64,000 nt of DNA from Halobacteroidaceae bacterium (lineage in GTDB: Bacteria > Bacillota > Halanaerobiia > B1SED10-174): NCBI GenBank assembly GCA_003551665.1, contig PUNE01000124.1, positions 23,820 to 87,819 on the forward strand. The letters are read 5' to 3'. Shown piece by piece: positions 1-8,054 of the stretch. Numbering within the stretch: position 1 is the first letter of the stretch; the number at the start of each line of letters is the position of its first letter. Both the position numbers and the translations under genes were made by a program. The notes beneath the pieces are model-generated. The model did not search any database. It worked only from the letters and a program-made list of their open reading frames with translations, and was not told the DNA's origin.

Positions 1-833
1 TCTGCGGGGAAATAGTTGAGGTCGGACCAGGGGTAGAGGACCTGCAAAAAGGGACCGTTGTATCAGCTGAAGGCCACTTTATTTGCGGGAAATGTTTTTT
101 CTGCCGAACAGGCCAGGGACATATCTGCCAGGACGTGGAGATTATCGGGGTTGATACCGATGGTTGTTTTGCGGAATTTGTACGGGTCCCTGCAGAGAAC
201 ATATGGGTGATGGACCCCTCTGTTCCCGAGGATATTGCTGCCATCCAGGATCCGGTAGGCAATGCAGTCCATGCGGCTCTTATTGATGAAGTTGTTGGGA
301 ACAATATTTTAATAACTGGATGTGGGCCCATTGGTCTGGCTGCAGTTGCTATCTGCCGGTTTGCAGGGGCTAAAAAGATTTTTGTAACGGATGTTAACCC
401 TTATCGCCTGGACCTTGCTCGCAAACTGGGGGCTGATTTTGCCTATAACGTTACAGAAACGGGCTTTGTTCAGGAAGTTTTAAAAGAAACCAGAGGCCTG
501 GGGGCTGATGTTTTCCTGGAAATGGCAGGAAAGGAGAAGGCCATCAACGACGGCTTTAAGGCCCTGCGCAAAGGGGGATGGATTTCACTTCTGGGAATTA
601 CAGATGGCAATGTTAGCCTTGATATTAATGACGGACTTGTTTTCAAGGGGGCAAAACTCTACGGAATAAACGGGAGATTGATGTTTGACACCTGGTACAA
701 GATGGAAGCCCTTTTAACATCAGGGCTGGATTTAAAACCCCTTGTAACTCACTCCTTTTCTTTTGAAGAATTTGAAGAAGCCTTTGAACTGGTTCTTTCC
801 GGTTCTTGTGGCAAAGTGATTCTATACCCGTAA
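1..833 (+). CDS. tdh: L-threonine 3-dehydrogenase, C-terminal part (5' end cut by window)
   Basis: Zinc-dependent medium-chain dehydrogenase that oxidises L-threonine to 2-amino-3-ketobutyrate with NAD+. The reading frame is open from base 3, so the N-terminus with the catalytic zinc Cys lies outside the window. Visible are the structural zinc lobe (GKC, FFC and HIC cysteines near bases 84-130), the DPxGNAVH segment, and a Rossmann nucleotide-binding GCGPIG motif. The GRLMFDTWYKM stretch and the C-terminal GKVIL are typical of Tdh. The gene ends 12 bases before kbl, whose product uses the Tdh product directly, so the two form a threonine-to-glycine/acetyl-CoA operon. Other sorbitol-type dehydrogenases are less likely given the Tdh-like residues and the kbl neighbour. 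Confidence 0.93.
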   Translation, partial: CGEIVEVGPGVEDLQKGTVVSAEGHFICGKCFFCRTGQGHICQDVEIIGVDTDGCFAEFVRVPAENIWVMDPSVPEDIAAIQDPVGNAVHAALIDEVVGNNILITGCGPIGLAAVAICRFAGAKKIFVTDVNPYRLDLARKLGADFAYNVTETGFVQEVLKETRGLGADVFLEMAGKEKAINDGFKALRKGGWISLLGITDGNVSLDINDGLVFKGAKLYGINGRLMFDTWYKMEALLTSGLDLKPLVTHSFSFEEFEEAFELVLSGSCGKVILYP

Positions 834-845
834 GGAGGATCCAAG

Positions 846-2024
846 ATGACAGATGGAAAAATGGATTTTATCGGTCAGGAACTGCAGAAATTAAAGGAGG
901 AAGGGCTTTACAAGGAAATTAAGACCCTTGAAAGTTCTCAGGGAGCATGGGTGCAGATTAAAGGAGAGAAAGTCCTTAATTTCTGTTCAAATAATTATCT
1001 TGGTTTTGCAGCCCATGATAGGATAAAAGAGGCTGCGAAAAAAGCAATCGATAGGTACGGAGTAGGGCCGGGTGCAGTCCGGCCAATTGCCGGAACAATG
1101 ACAATTCACGAGGAACTGGAAAAGGAACTGGCAGAATTCAAAGGGGCTGAGGCAACCCTGGTCCTTCAATCAGGATTTTGCGCAAATCTTGCTGCCATCC
1201 CCGCTCTGGCCGAAAAGGGCGATACCATTATCAGTGATGAACTCAACCATGCCAGTATAATTGATGGCTCCCGCCTGAGCAGAGCAAACAAAAAAGTTTA
1301 TCCCCACAACGACATGGAAGGACTGGAGAAGGTTCTCCAGGAAACCCCTGAAGGGAAAAAACTCATTATAACAGACGGGGTTTTCAGTATGGATGGGGAT
1401 ATTGCCCCCCTGCCGGAAATAGTTGAACTGGCCGAAAAGTATGGAGCAATGACCTTTGTTGACGACGCTCATGGCGAAGGAGTTGTTGGGCGTTCCGGGC
1501 GGGGAATAGTTGATCACTTTGATCTCCATGGCCGGGTAGATGTCGAAGTGGGTACCTTTTCCAAGGCTTTGGGTGTTATGGGAGGGGTAATTGCAGGGAG
1601 CAGGGAACTAATCGAATACATTATCCAGAAGGGTAGACCTTTTACCTTCAGTTCTGCCCTGACAGTTCCCGATACTGCAGCCACGCTGGAAGCCGTTCGG
1701 ATTCTTTCCGAAAGTGATGAACTGGTAGAAAAACTCTGGGATAATGCCCGCTACTTCCAGAAAGGAATCAAAGAGATTGGCCTGGATACAGGCGTGACGG
1801 AAACTCCAATTACTCCGGTAATGATTGGAGAGGCCCACCAGGCCGCGGAATTCAGCAAACGCCTCCTGGAGGAGAAAATTTTCGCCCAGTCTATTGGTTT
1901 CCCCCTGGTGCCCAGGGGGAAGGCCAGGATCAGGGTTATGATCTCTGCTACTCACAGTAAATCCGACCTTGACTTTGCCCTGGAGAAATTCAAGAAAATC
2001 GGCAGAGAGCTAAAGCTTGTTTAA
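846..2024 (+). CDS. kbl: Glycine C-acetyltransferase (2-amino-3-ketobutyrate CoA ligase)
   Basis: PLP-dependent alpha-oxoamine synthase of 392 residues, the normal family length. It cleaves 2-amino-3-ketobutyrate with CoA into glycine and acetyl-CoA. The PLP lysine is Lys240 in TFSKALG. The upstream DDAHGEG (around 206-212) and SNNYLG (around 48-53) motifs are also family hallmarks. The ATG follows a strong AAGGAGG with suitable spacing. It is the second gene of the tdh-kbl operon and is closed by a strong terminator shared with the convergent gene. Confidence 0.95.
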   Translation: MTDGKMDFIGQELQKLKEEGLYKEIKTLESSQGAWVQIKGEKVLNFCSNNYLGFAAHDRIKEAAKKAIDRYGVGPGAVRPIAGTMTIHEELEKELAEFKGAEATLVLQSGFCANLAAIPALAEKGDTIISDELNHASIIDGSRLSRANKKVYPHNDMEGLEKVLQETPEGKKLIITDGVFSMDGDIAPLPEIVELAEKYGAMTFVDDAHGEGVVGRSGRGIVDHFDLHGRVDVEVGTFSKALGVMGGVIAGSRELIEYIIQKGRPFTFSSALTVPDTAATLEAVRILSESDELVEKLWDNARYFQKGIKEIGLDTGVTETPITPVMIGEAHQAAEFSKRLLEEKIFAQSIGFPLVPRGKARIRVMISATHSKSDLDFALEKFKKIGRELKLV

Positions 2025-2058
2025 AAAAAGGCGGGGCCAATTTGAGCCCCGCCTTTTT
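2025..2058. terminator. Bidirectional rho-independent terminator
   Basis: An A-run, then GGCGGGGC (2030-2037), an 8-base loop, GCCCCGCC (2046-2053) and five T. The perfect 8-bp G+C stem, flanked by A on one side and T on the other, can stop both kbl (+) and the convergent CPBP-like gene (-), whose stop codon lies inside it. Confidence 0.93.
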
Positions 2059-2767
2059 ACATGGAAAAATATTCCCATCCCACTGCATACACGGTTAGCC
2101 CGGCTTTAACCAGGGTCAGGTAAACTACACCCGGCCAAAGGCTTTCCCGACTGATATAGCAGTAGTAGAGGCCGAGGGCAAGAACAAAATGAAATATTGG
2201 CCACCCGGAATGGAGGGGACCCCAGAAGATTGCAAAAAAAACTGAGCTCAGGAAGGCTCCGCTGAAGGTTCCCCACTTGCGGTGAAAGTAACCCCCGATT
2301 ATGGCTCGAAAATAAAGCTCTGTTCCCAGGGCAGGGAGGAAAAAGAGGGCACTGTAGCCGATAAGGTAGAGGAAGGATACCGGTAAATCTTCAGCACCAC
2401 CAATGGAGAAAACAGGGGAAAAATCCGGTGGGCTCTCCCCTGCCGTAAGAGGGTAATTGATCAGGAAAATAGCAAGCAGAACCATGGGTATGCCCAGTTT
2501 CAGGCCTAGGACAGCCCCAGTTTTTAATTTTTCCAGGGTCAAACCAAGGTAAGGAGGGGGGACTTCGTACAAGAAAAAGAGCCAGAAAAAAACAATCCCA
2601 AAAAAGATAAGATATCCCCCGACTGGGAACAAAAAGCCGATAAAGTGTTCTCCTTCAACCAGAACCTCATGGGCCCAGAGGGACAGTTCCCGGGTAAGGA
2701 AGAAAATAAACTGCAGGATTATTATGTCTTTTATATTCCAGAGTGAATGTTGAGTTATTTTGACCAT
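2057..2767 (-). CDS. CPBP-family-like integral membrane protein, motifs partly degenerate
   Basis: A 236-residue, very hydrophobic protein with about six to seven predicted membrane helices. The segment TELYFRA resembles motif 1 (EExxxR) of CPBP/Abi (type II CAAX prenyl endopeptidase-like) proteins, but the first Glu is Thr. Motif 2 appears as WGPLH rather than FxxxH, and the third Asn/His motif is not visible. The family is known; a catalytic role here is doubtful. The ATG at 2767 follows GAGGTGA. It is divergent from cdaA. No substrate can be inferred. Confidence 0.6.
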   Translation of the reverse strand: MVKITQHSLWNIKDIIILQFIFFLTRELSLWAHEVLVEGEHFIGFLFPVGGYLIFFGIVFFWLFFLYEVPPPYLGLTLEKLKTGAVLGLKLGIPMVLLAIFLINYPLTAGESPPDFSPVFSIGGAEDLPVSFLYLIGYSALFFLPALGTELYFRAIIGGYFHRKWGTFSGAFLSSVFFAIFWGPLHSGWPIFHFVLALGLYYCYISRESLWPGVVYLTLVKAGLTVYAVGWEYFSM

Positions 2768-2871
2768 TTTTTCACCTCAAAGAAAAGCTTAGACATCGGG
2801 GGTTGATTTCCCTTCTGGAAAGGACTTTTTAGTAACCATGTGGAAATAATATTCAAAGGAGAAGGGTGCTT

Positions 2872-3657
2872 ATGTTCTGGACTGCTGCCATCAGGGATAT
2901 TATTGATATTTTAATTGTGGCCTATGTTTTCTACCGACTGATTCTGCTTATCAAGGGAACCAGGGCGGTAGAACTACTCAAGGGGCTGGTTGTCCTGTTT
3001 ATTACCGCCCTGGTTAGTGACTGGCTGGGTTTTACAACCATCAGCTGGATACTCCGGAATGTAATGACCTTTTTGGTTGTTGCCCTGCCCATTGTTTTTC
3101 AGCCTGAACTTCGCCGGGCTCTCGAACACCTTGGCCGGGGAAGATTTTTCAATCCCGGAGCAGTAGACCGAGAAAGGACGAGCAGAGAAATTGCCTCGGC
3201 TTCGTTTACTCTCTCCGAAAAGGGCTGGGGAGGAATAATCGTAATAGAGAGAGAAACCGGATTAAAGGATTATATTGAAGAGGGGACAATGCTGGATAGT
3301 GAAATTTCTGCCAATTTGCTTGTGGGGCTGTTTTCTCCACAAAACCCCCTGCATGATGGAGCAGTAATAATCAGCAATGGAAGAATAAAAGCGGCTTCCT
3401 GTGTGCTTCCACTGGCAGAAACAAGCAAAATGAAAGGACCTGTGGGGACAAGGCACCGGGCAGGCATTGGAATTACTGAGCATTCAGATGCTCTTGCCCT
3501 GGTTATTTCTGAAGAAACCGGAACTGTAAGCCTGATTGATTCCGGAAGGATGCGCCGCTTTTTTGACCAGGATAGCCTGAAGGAAAAACTGGAAAAGGAA
3601 ATGAAAAGGGTGCTTGACGAAAAGAATATTTTCCGTCAGTGGAGGGTTAATGTATGA
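2872..3657 (+). CDS. cdaA: Diadenylate cyclase CdaA (DacA)
   Basis: Makes the second messenger c-di-AMP from two ATP. Three N-terminal membrane helices (about residues 8-75) precede a DAC domain. The catalytic DGA is at about 162-164 and the RHR of the RHRxxxG motif at about 194-198. Length of about 261 residues fits CdaA. I place the start at ATG 2872, 10 bases after GGAG; a GTG at 2866 is only 4 bases from it. The next gene overlaps the stop by 4 bases and encodes the usual CdaA partner, and glmM follows, as in the conserved cdaA-cdaR-glmM operon. Confidence 0.95.
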   Translation: MFWTAAIRDIIDILIVAYVFYRLILLIKGTRAVELLKGLVVLFITALVSDWLGFTTISWILRNVMTFLVVALPIVFQPELRRALEHLGRGRFFNPGAVDRERTSREIASASFTLSEKGWGGIIVIERETGLKDYIEEGTMLDSEISANLLVGLFSPQNPLHDGAVIISNGRIKAASCVLPLAETSKMKGPVGTRHRAGIGITEHSDALALVISEETGTVSLIDSGRMRRFFDQDSLKEKLEKEMKRVLDEKNIFRQWRVNV

Positions 3658-4037
3658 CCGAGGACAGGAAGTTAAAATTAACAGCCCTTTTACTTGCCCT
3701 ACTCCTCTGGCTATATGTTAGTGGTCTGGGGTGGCCAATTTTTGGACTTGTTGATAATGATCCCGAAAGGAAGGTTATCAGTATCCCCCTGCAGGTTGAA
3801 AACCTCTCTGAAGGCCTGGAAACCAATTTGCTGCCCGAAAAGGTAAGGGTGGGAATTATTGACCCGGATTCTTCCGAGGAAGAACTTCAGAATTACCTTG
3901 GAGCATTTCTGGACCTGGGGTATGCAGTTCCAGGGGAATACTTGTTTCCAGTGGTCCTTGATAATCCCCAGGGTTGGGAAATCGATTATGTTTCCCCCGA
4001 GAGTATCCAGGTTCGAGTCAGGGAGAAGGAACAGTAA
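3654..4037 (+). CDS. cdaR: YbbR/CdaR-like regulator of CdaA, single-domain
   Basis: A 127-residue protein with an N-terminal membrane anchor (about residues 9-24, rich in Leu and Ala) and then one extracellular YbbR-type beta domain (about 40-120) ending in VRVRE. CdaR of Bacillus has several tandem YbbR domains; this one is short, with a single copy. It overlaps cdaA by ATGA, so translation is probably coupled. The role as membrane partner and modulator of CdaA is inferred from family and position. Confidence 0.82.
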   Translation: MTEDRKLKLTALLLALLLWLYVSGLGWPIFGLVDNDPERKVISIPLQVENLSEGLETNLLPEKVRVGIIDPDSSEEELQNYLGAFLDLGYAVPGEYLFPVVLDNPQGWEIDYVSPESIQVRVREKEQ

Positions 4038-4336
4038 CCGGGCTATCAAGGTCATAGCGGGCTGGTCTTTTCTGGTTAAGGAAATTTTTCTCCAAATGTT
4101 GTCGAAGCCAGATTTTTGGGTTATCATTTATTGTCAGTTTTGGAAGGCCCCCTGCTCTGCTTCCGTCAGGAATTAAGGAACTTAATTTTTGTTTCTGTTT
4201 TCTCCACGTTGCAATGATGGGAAGTTCCCCGCTGGTTTTTGTTTAATAAGGCGGGAATTATTTTCGCAATTTCCCCGGAAAATTTTCCAGGGGGAAGCCA
4301 ACCAATATTATTGATTCTGGAAAGGGTGAACCGCTT
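4038..4336. other. Intergenic region cdaR-glmM with an inverted repeat
   Basis: 299 bases without a supported gene. Codon-like stretches do not match YbbR or any family I recognise. The one structured element is an inverted repeat at 4271-4295 (listed separately). The glmM SD, AAAGGGTGA, lies near 4321. Confidence 0.5.
4271..4295. repeat. Inverted repeat upstream of glmM
   Basis: TTCCCC-GGAAAA/TTTTCC-a-GGGGGAA: near-perfect 12-base arms with almost no loop. No T-run follows, so it is not an obvious terminator. It may be a protein-binding site or a stem in the cdaA-cdaR-glmM transcript. Function unknown. Confidence 0.55.
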
Positions 4337-5680
4337 ATGGCTTCAATATTCGGAACAGATGGCGTTCGGGGTGTTGCCAATAGAGAATTAACTCCCGAAC
4401 TTGCTTTGAAACTTGGGTTTGCAGGAGGACGGTACTTATTAAACCAAAATAAGCAGAACTCCAGAGGGAAGGTTCTGATTGGAAGGGACACAAGGCTTTC
4501 GGGAGATATGCTGGAATCAGCCCTTGTAGCAGGCCTTACTGCTGCCGGTCTTGACGTTTACCTGGGGGGAATAATACCCACTCCTGCTGTTGCATACTTA
4601 ACCCGCAGAGGGGATTTTTGTGGAGGGGTAATGATTTCCGCTTCCCACAACCCCATTGCTGATAACGGAATTAAGTTTTTTAATCAGGATGGGAATAAAT
4701 TAACGGATGACCAGGAAGACCACGTAGAAAACTTAATGGAAAATGGAGATAACACCGCCCGACCAGAAGGCAGGGAAGTGGGCAGGAAGGTAGACGCTCC
4801 CCACTTAAAAGAGGAGTACCTGGAATTTTTATGCAGCAGGGCTCAGGGAGACTTCAGTGATTTTTCAGTGGTTCTGGATACCGCATATGGTGCGGCCTGG
4901 GAAATTGCTCCCCGGGTCTGGGAAAGCCTTGGGGCGGAGGTAATCAGCCTTCACGATTCTCCAGCCGGGGAAAAAATAAACTCAAATTGCGGCTCGACTC
5001 ATACCCAGGCCATCCAGAAAGTAATGCAGGAGACCGGCGCAGATTTTGGTTTTGCCTTTGATGGGGATGCTGACCGGGTAATTGCCCTTGACGAAAAGGG
5101 AAATGAACTGGATGGGGATTATATTATGGCCATTTGTGGCTGCCATCTCCTGAAAAAGGGATTGCTTGTAAATAAAACCCTTGTAGCAACAAGATACAGC
5201 AATCAGGGTTTGAAAGAGGCCCTGCAAAAACATGGGGGAGAACTGGTTTTAACCCAGAATGGTGATCGCTATGTCCTGGAAGGATTAAAGGGGAATAATT
5301 TAATCCTGGGAGGAGAAAAATCAGGGCATATTATTTTCCTCAATGAAAATACAACGGGCGATGGCATTCTAACCTCAATTATGCTGGGCAATGTGGTGCT
5401 TTCGGAAAAAGGCAGTTTATCGCAACTGGCCGGGATAATGAAACCCTGGCCCCAGTTGCTTCGTAATGTGAAAGTAAGGAGTAAGGAATGGAAGGAAAAC
5501 CAGAGGATTCAGGAGGTGATAGCAAGGGCAGAAAAACAATTCGGTGAGGAGGGAAGAATTCTGGTTCGGGCATCGGGTACTGAGCCCGTGATCAGGGTAA
5601 TGGTTGAAGGAAAAGAAGGAAAATTTCTTGGTGGAATTCTGGACGATGTAAGCAGGACAATTGAGGAGGAGCTCGGCTAA
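4337..5680 (+). CDS. glmM: Phosphoglucosamine mutase
   Basis: Converts glucosamine-6-P to glucosamine-1-P for UDP-GlcNAc and cell-wall synthesis. It has 447 residues, normal length. Visible are the N-terminal FGTDGVRG, the phosphoserine loop SASHNP (phosphorylated Ser about 103), the Mg-binding DGDADR (about residue 240) and the C-terminal RASGTEP phosphate loop. It sits between cdaR and glmS. Its stop codon is 4 bases before the cleavage site of the glmS ribozyme, so glmM and glmS are probably co-transcribed and then separated by self-cleavage. Confidence 0.97.
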   Translation: MASIFGTDGVRGVANRELTPELALKLGFAGGRYLLNQNKQNSRGKVLIGRDTRLSGDMLESALVAGLTAAGLDVYLGGIIPTPAVAYLTRRGDFCGGVMISASHNPIADNGIKFFNQDGNKLTDDQEDHVENLMENGDNTARPEGREVGRKVDAPHLKEEYLEFLCSRAQGDFSDFSVVLDTAYGAAWEIAPRVWESLGAEVISLHDSPAGEKINSNCGSTHTQAIQKVMQETGADFGFAFDGDADRVIALDEKGNELDGDYIMAICGCHLLKKGLLVNKTLVATRYSNQGLKEALQKHGGELVLTQNGDRYVLEGLKGNNLILGGEKSGHIIFLNENTTGDGILTSIMLGNVVLSEKGSLSQLAGIMKPWPQLLRNVKVRSKEWKENQRIQEVIARAEKQFGEEGRILVRASGTEPVIRVMVEGKEGKFLGGILDDVSRTIEEELG

Positions 5681-5832
5681 AAAAGCGCCTGGGCTTGGCT
5701 AGGCCAAGTTGACGAGGAAGAGGTTAATCGAATTATCGGCGGGTGCCTCTAGACCTGCCACCGGTCTTTAGCCGTTTCTTAAAACTTGCAAGTGATTGTA
5801 AGGCAAAGGGGGCGGCAGGTGGCTAATGCAGT
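5681..5832 (+). promoter_or_regulatory. glmS self-cleaving ribozyme (glucosamine-6-phosphate riboswitch)
   Basis: The 5' leader of glmS carries the conserved core of this class. AGCGCC holds the cleavage site between A5684 and G5685. Then come GTTGACGAGG, GGTTAATCGAA, ATCGGCGGGTGCCTC, a P4-like arm (near 5771-5812), and a final G-rich segment near 5810 for the pseudoknot. Known for the class: GlcN6P acts as cofactor for self-cleavage, and the downstream mRNA is then degraded, giving feedback on GlmS. The 3' boundary is approximate. Confidence 0.95.
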
Positions 5833-5854
5833 TTATTAAGGAAGGGGAGAAATT

Positions 5855-7678
5855 ATGTGTGGAATTGTTGGTTATATAGGCTCCAGGGGAGCTTTTCCTA
5901 TACTGTTCGATGGTTTAAAAAAACTGGAATACAGGGGATATGATTCTGCAGGGGTTGCAATAATTGAAGGGAATGAAATGCAGCTTCGCAAATCCCAGGG
6001 CAACCTGGAGGTTTTAGGTGAGAAACTGAAAAATGAAAACTTCCAGGGAAGGATTGGCCTTGGTCATACCCGGTGGGCAACACACGGAAAACCCTCTGAT
6101 GCCAATGCCCATCCCCACCTTGATTGCAGGGGAAGACTTGCCCTTGTCCATAATGGGATTATCGAAAATTTCCAGGAAATTAAGAGGAAACTGGAAGAGG
6201 AAGGGCATTTTTTTAGCTCGGAAACAGATACGGAAGTTGTGGTCCACCTTGTTGAAAAATTTTTCCAGGGGGACCTGGTTAAGGCAGTCCGGAGGGCTAC
6301 AAAAGAACTGGAGGGTTCTTATGCCATTGCCGTGATTAATTGTGAAAGCCCCGAACAGATTGTAGCATACCGCCATGACAGCCCCCTTATTCTGGGAATT
6401 GGTGATGGGGAATTTTTCCTTGCCTCGGATATTCCCGCCCTTCTCCCCTATACCCGGAGAGTCCTGATCCTGGAGGACGGGGAAATGGCAGAATTGAACA
6501 GGACTAATTTCCGGGTTTTCGATTCCCATGGGGTTCAAATACAGAAAGAAATTGAAGAGATTGACTGGGACCCGGAAATGGCAGAGAAGAAGGGCTTTTC
6601 CCACTATATGCTTAAAGAAATTCACGAACAACCCGATGTATTGCGCAGGTTGCTTTCCGACCCCCTCCAGGGATCGGGCTTAGAACTCCCTCAGATTGCT
6701 TCCATCCTGGAAAGACTCGAAAAAATTAATCGAATTTTTGTTGTTGCCTGTGGGACAGCCTATCATTCAGGCTTAATCGGGAAAGCTCTCCTGGAGAGGA
6801 CGACCGGAATCCCTGTGGAAGTGGATATGGCATCAGAATTTCGATATCGGTCCCCCCTTGTAGGAGAAGAATCCCTGGTTATTGTTGTCACCCAGTCGGG
6901 TGAAACCGCTGATACACTGGCTGCCCTCCGCTACGCCCGGGAAAAAAATGCCCAAACTCTGGGGATCATTAATGTTAAGGGTAGCACAATTTCCAGGGAA
7001 GCTGATGATGTCATTTATATCAAGGCAGGACCGGAAATTGCCGTTGCTTCTACTAAAGCCTACCTGAATATGGTTGCTGCTTTTTACCTGCTGGCTTTAA
7101 AAATGGGCCAGGGAAATGTTGACCAGGAAAACCTGAAGGAGTTGTTGCGGTTGCTGCGGGGGATTCCCGCGCAGCTGGAAAAGGTCCTGCAAAAAGGAGA
7201 TAAGGCTGTACGAGAGGCTTCAGAATACCTTTCTCGCTGGGAAAACGCATTTTTCGTTGGGAGAGGACTTGATTTCAGCCTTGCCCTGGAAGGAGCTCTT
7301 AAGTTAAAAGAAATCTCCTATATTCATGCCGAGGCCTATGCGGCCGGAGAACTAAAACACGGGACTCTGGCTCTGATCGAAGAGGGTATTCCTGTGGTTG
7401 CCCTTTTAACCCAGGAAAAACTCCTGGAAAAGATGATCAGCAACGTTCAGGAAATCAGGGCCCGTGGTGGGTATGTGCTGGGCATAACTCAAGAAAAGCT
7501 GGCCCAGCGCCTGGAAGGGGAAGTTGATTTTATCATGACTGTTCCCAGCACAGAAGATATGCTGACCCCGCTGCTGGCAACCGTTCCCTTACAACTTCTT
7601 TCGTTTTATACTGCTGAATTGAGGGGTTGTCCGATTGACCAGCCCCGCAACCTGGCCAAAAGTGTTACTGTTGAATGA
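5855..7678 (+). CDS. glmS: Glutamine--fructose-6-phosphate aminotransferase (isomerizing)
   Basis: Makes glucosamine-6-P from fructose-6-P and glutamine. It has 607 residues. The N-terminal Ntn glutaminase domain starts MCGIVGYIG, with Cys2 as nucleophile after Met removal. Two SIS sugar-isomerase domains follow (about 290-430 and 460-600), with TQSGET and SxAxEGALKLKE signatures and the C-terminal PRNLAKSVTVE. Start ATG follows GGAAGGGGAG. Expression is controlled by the ribozyme directly upstream. Confidence 0.98.
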   Translation: MCGIVGYIGSRGAFPILFDGLKKLEYRGYDSAGVAIIEGNEMQLRKSQGNLEVLGEKLKNENFQGRIGLGHTRWATHGKPSDANAHPHLDCRGRLALVHNGIIENFQEIKRKLEEEGHFFSSETDTEVVVHLVEKFFQGDLVKAVRRATKELEGSYAIAVINCESPEQIVAYRHDSPLILGIGDGEFFLASDIPALLPYTRRVLILEDGEMAELNRTNFRVFDSHGVQIQKEIEEIDWDPEMAEKKGFSHYMLKEIHEQPDVLRRLLSDPLQGSGLELPQIASILERLEKINRIFVVACGTAYHSGLIGKALLERTTGIPVEVDMASEFRYRSPLVGEESLVIVVTQSGETADTLAALRYAREKNAQTLGIINVKGSTISREADDVIYIKAGPEIAVASTKAYLNMVAAFYLLALKMGQGNVDQENLKELLRLLRGIPAQLEKVLQKGDKAVREASEYLSRWENAFFVGRGLDFSLALEGALKLKEISYIHAEAYAAGELKHGTLALIEEGIPVVALLTQEKLLEKMISNVQEIRARGGYVLGITQEKLAQRLEGEVDFIMTVPSTEDMLTPLLATVPLQLLSFYTAELRGCPIDQPRNLAKSVTVE

Positions 7679-7690
7679 GGTGGATGTCCA

Positions 7691-8053
7691 TTGATTGATG
7701 GAATTGGAGTTGATATTGTTTCGGTTGAAAGGGTCGCCGCAATTTATGATAAGCACGGGAAGCGGTTTTTGCAGAAAATTTTTACCCCTGGAGAGGTTGA
7801 ATACTGCTTGAGGAAGAAAAACCCCGCTGAACACCTTGCTGCCAGATTCGCAGCCAAAGAAGCCCTGGCCAAGGCTTTACCTCTTGGAAAAAGGCCTGGC
7901 TGGCAGGAGGTAGAAATTTTGCCAGGAACGGATGGACCCGAAATCAGGTCTACAGATGGTATGTGGGTGCCGGATGGGGACATCAAGCTTTCCCTTTCCC
8001 ACGAACGCAGTTGGGCTGTAGCCATGGTGATTATTTCGAAGGAGGTTGGGTAA
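7691..8053 (+). CDS. acpS: Holo-[acyl-carrier-protein] synthase
   Basis: Transfers the phosphopantetheine arm of CoA to apo-ACP. The 120-residue AcpS-type protein begins IDGIGVDIVSVERV, with the metal-binding Asp. It also has RFAAKEALAKAL and a C-terminal LSLSHE. The start is TTG 7691, after a GAGGTGG SD. It lies 12 bases after glmS and is followed by nnrD, the common Firmicutes order acpS-nnrD-alr-ndoAI. Confidence 0.95.
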   Translation: MIDGIGVDIVSVERVAAIYDKHGKRFLQKIFTPGEVEYCLRKKNPAEHLAARFAAKEALAKALPLGKRPGWQEVEILPGTDGPEIRSTDGMWVPDGDIKLSLSHERSWAVAMVIISKEVG

Positions 8054-8054
8054 A

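Noticed and set aside
3859..4176. 105-codon frame overlapping cdaR and the gap before glmM
   Set aside because: Begins inside cdaR in another frame without SD and matches no YbbR repeat, so it does not show a frameshifted longer CdaR.
6014..6631. 205-codon frame opposite glmS
   Set aside because: Shadow of glmS; no SD or homology.
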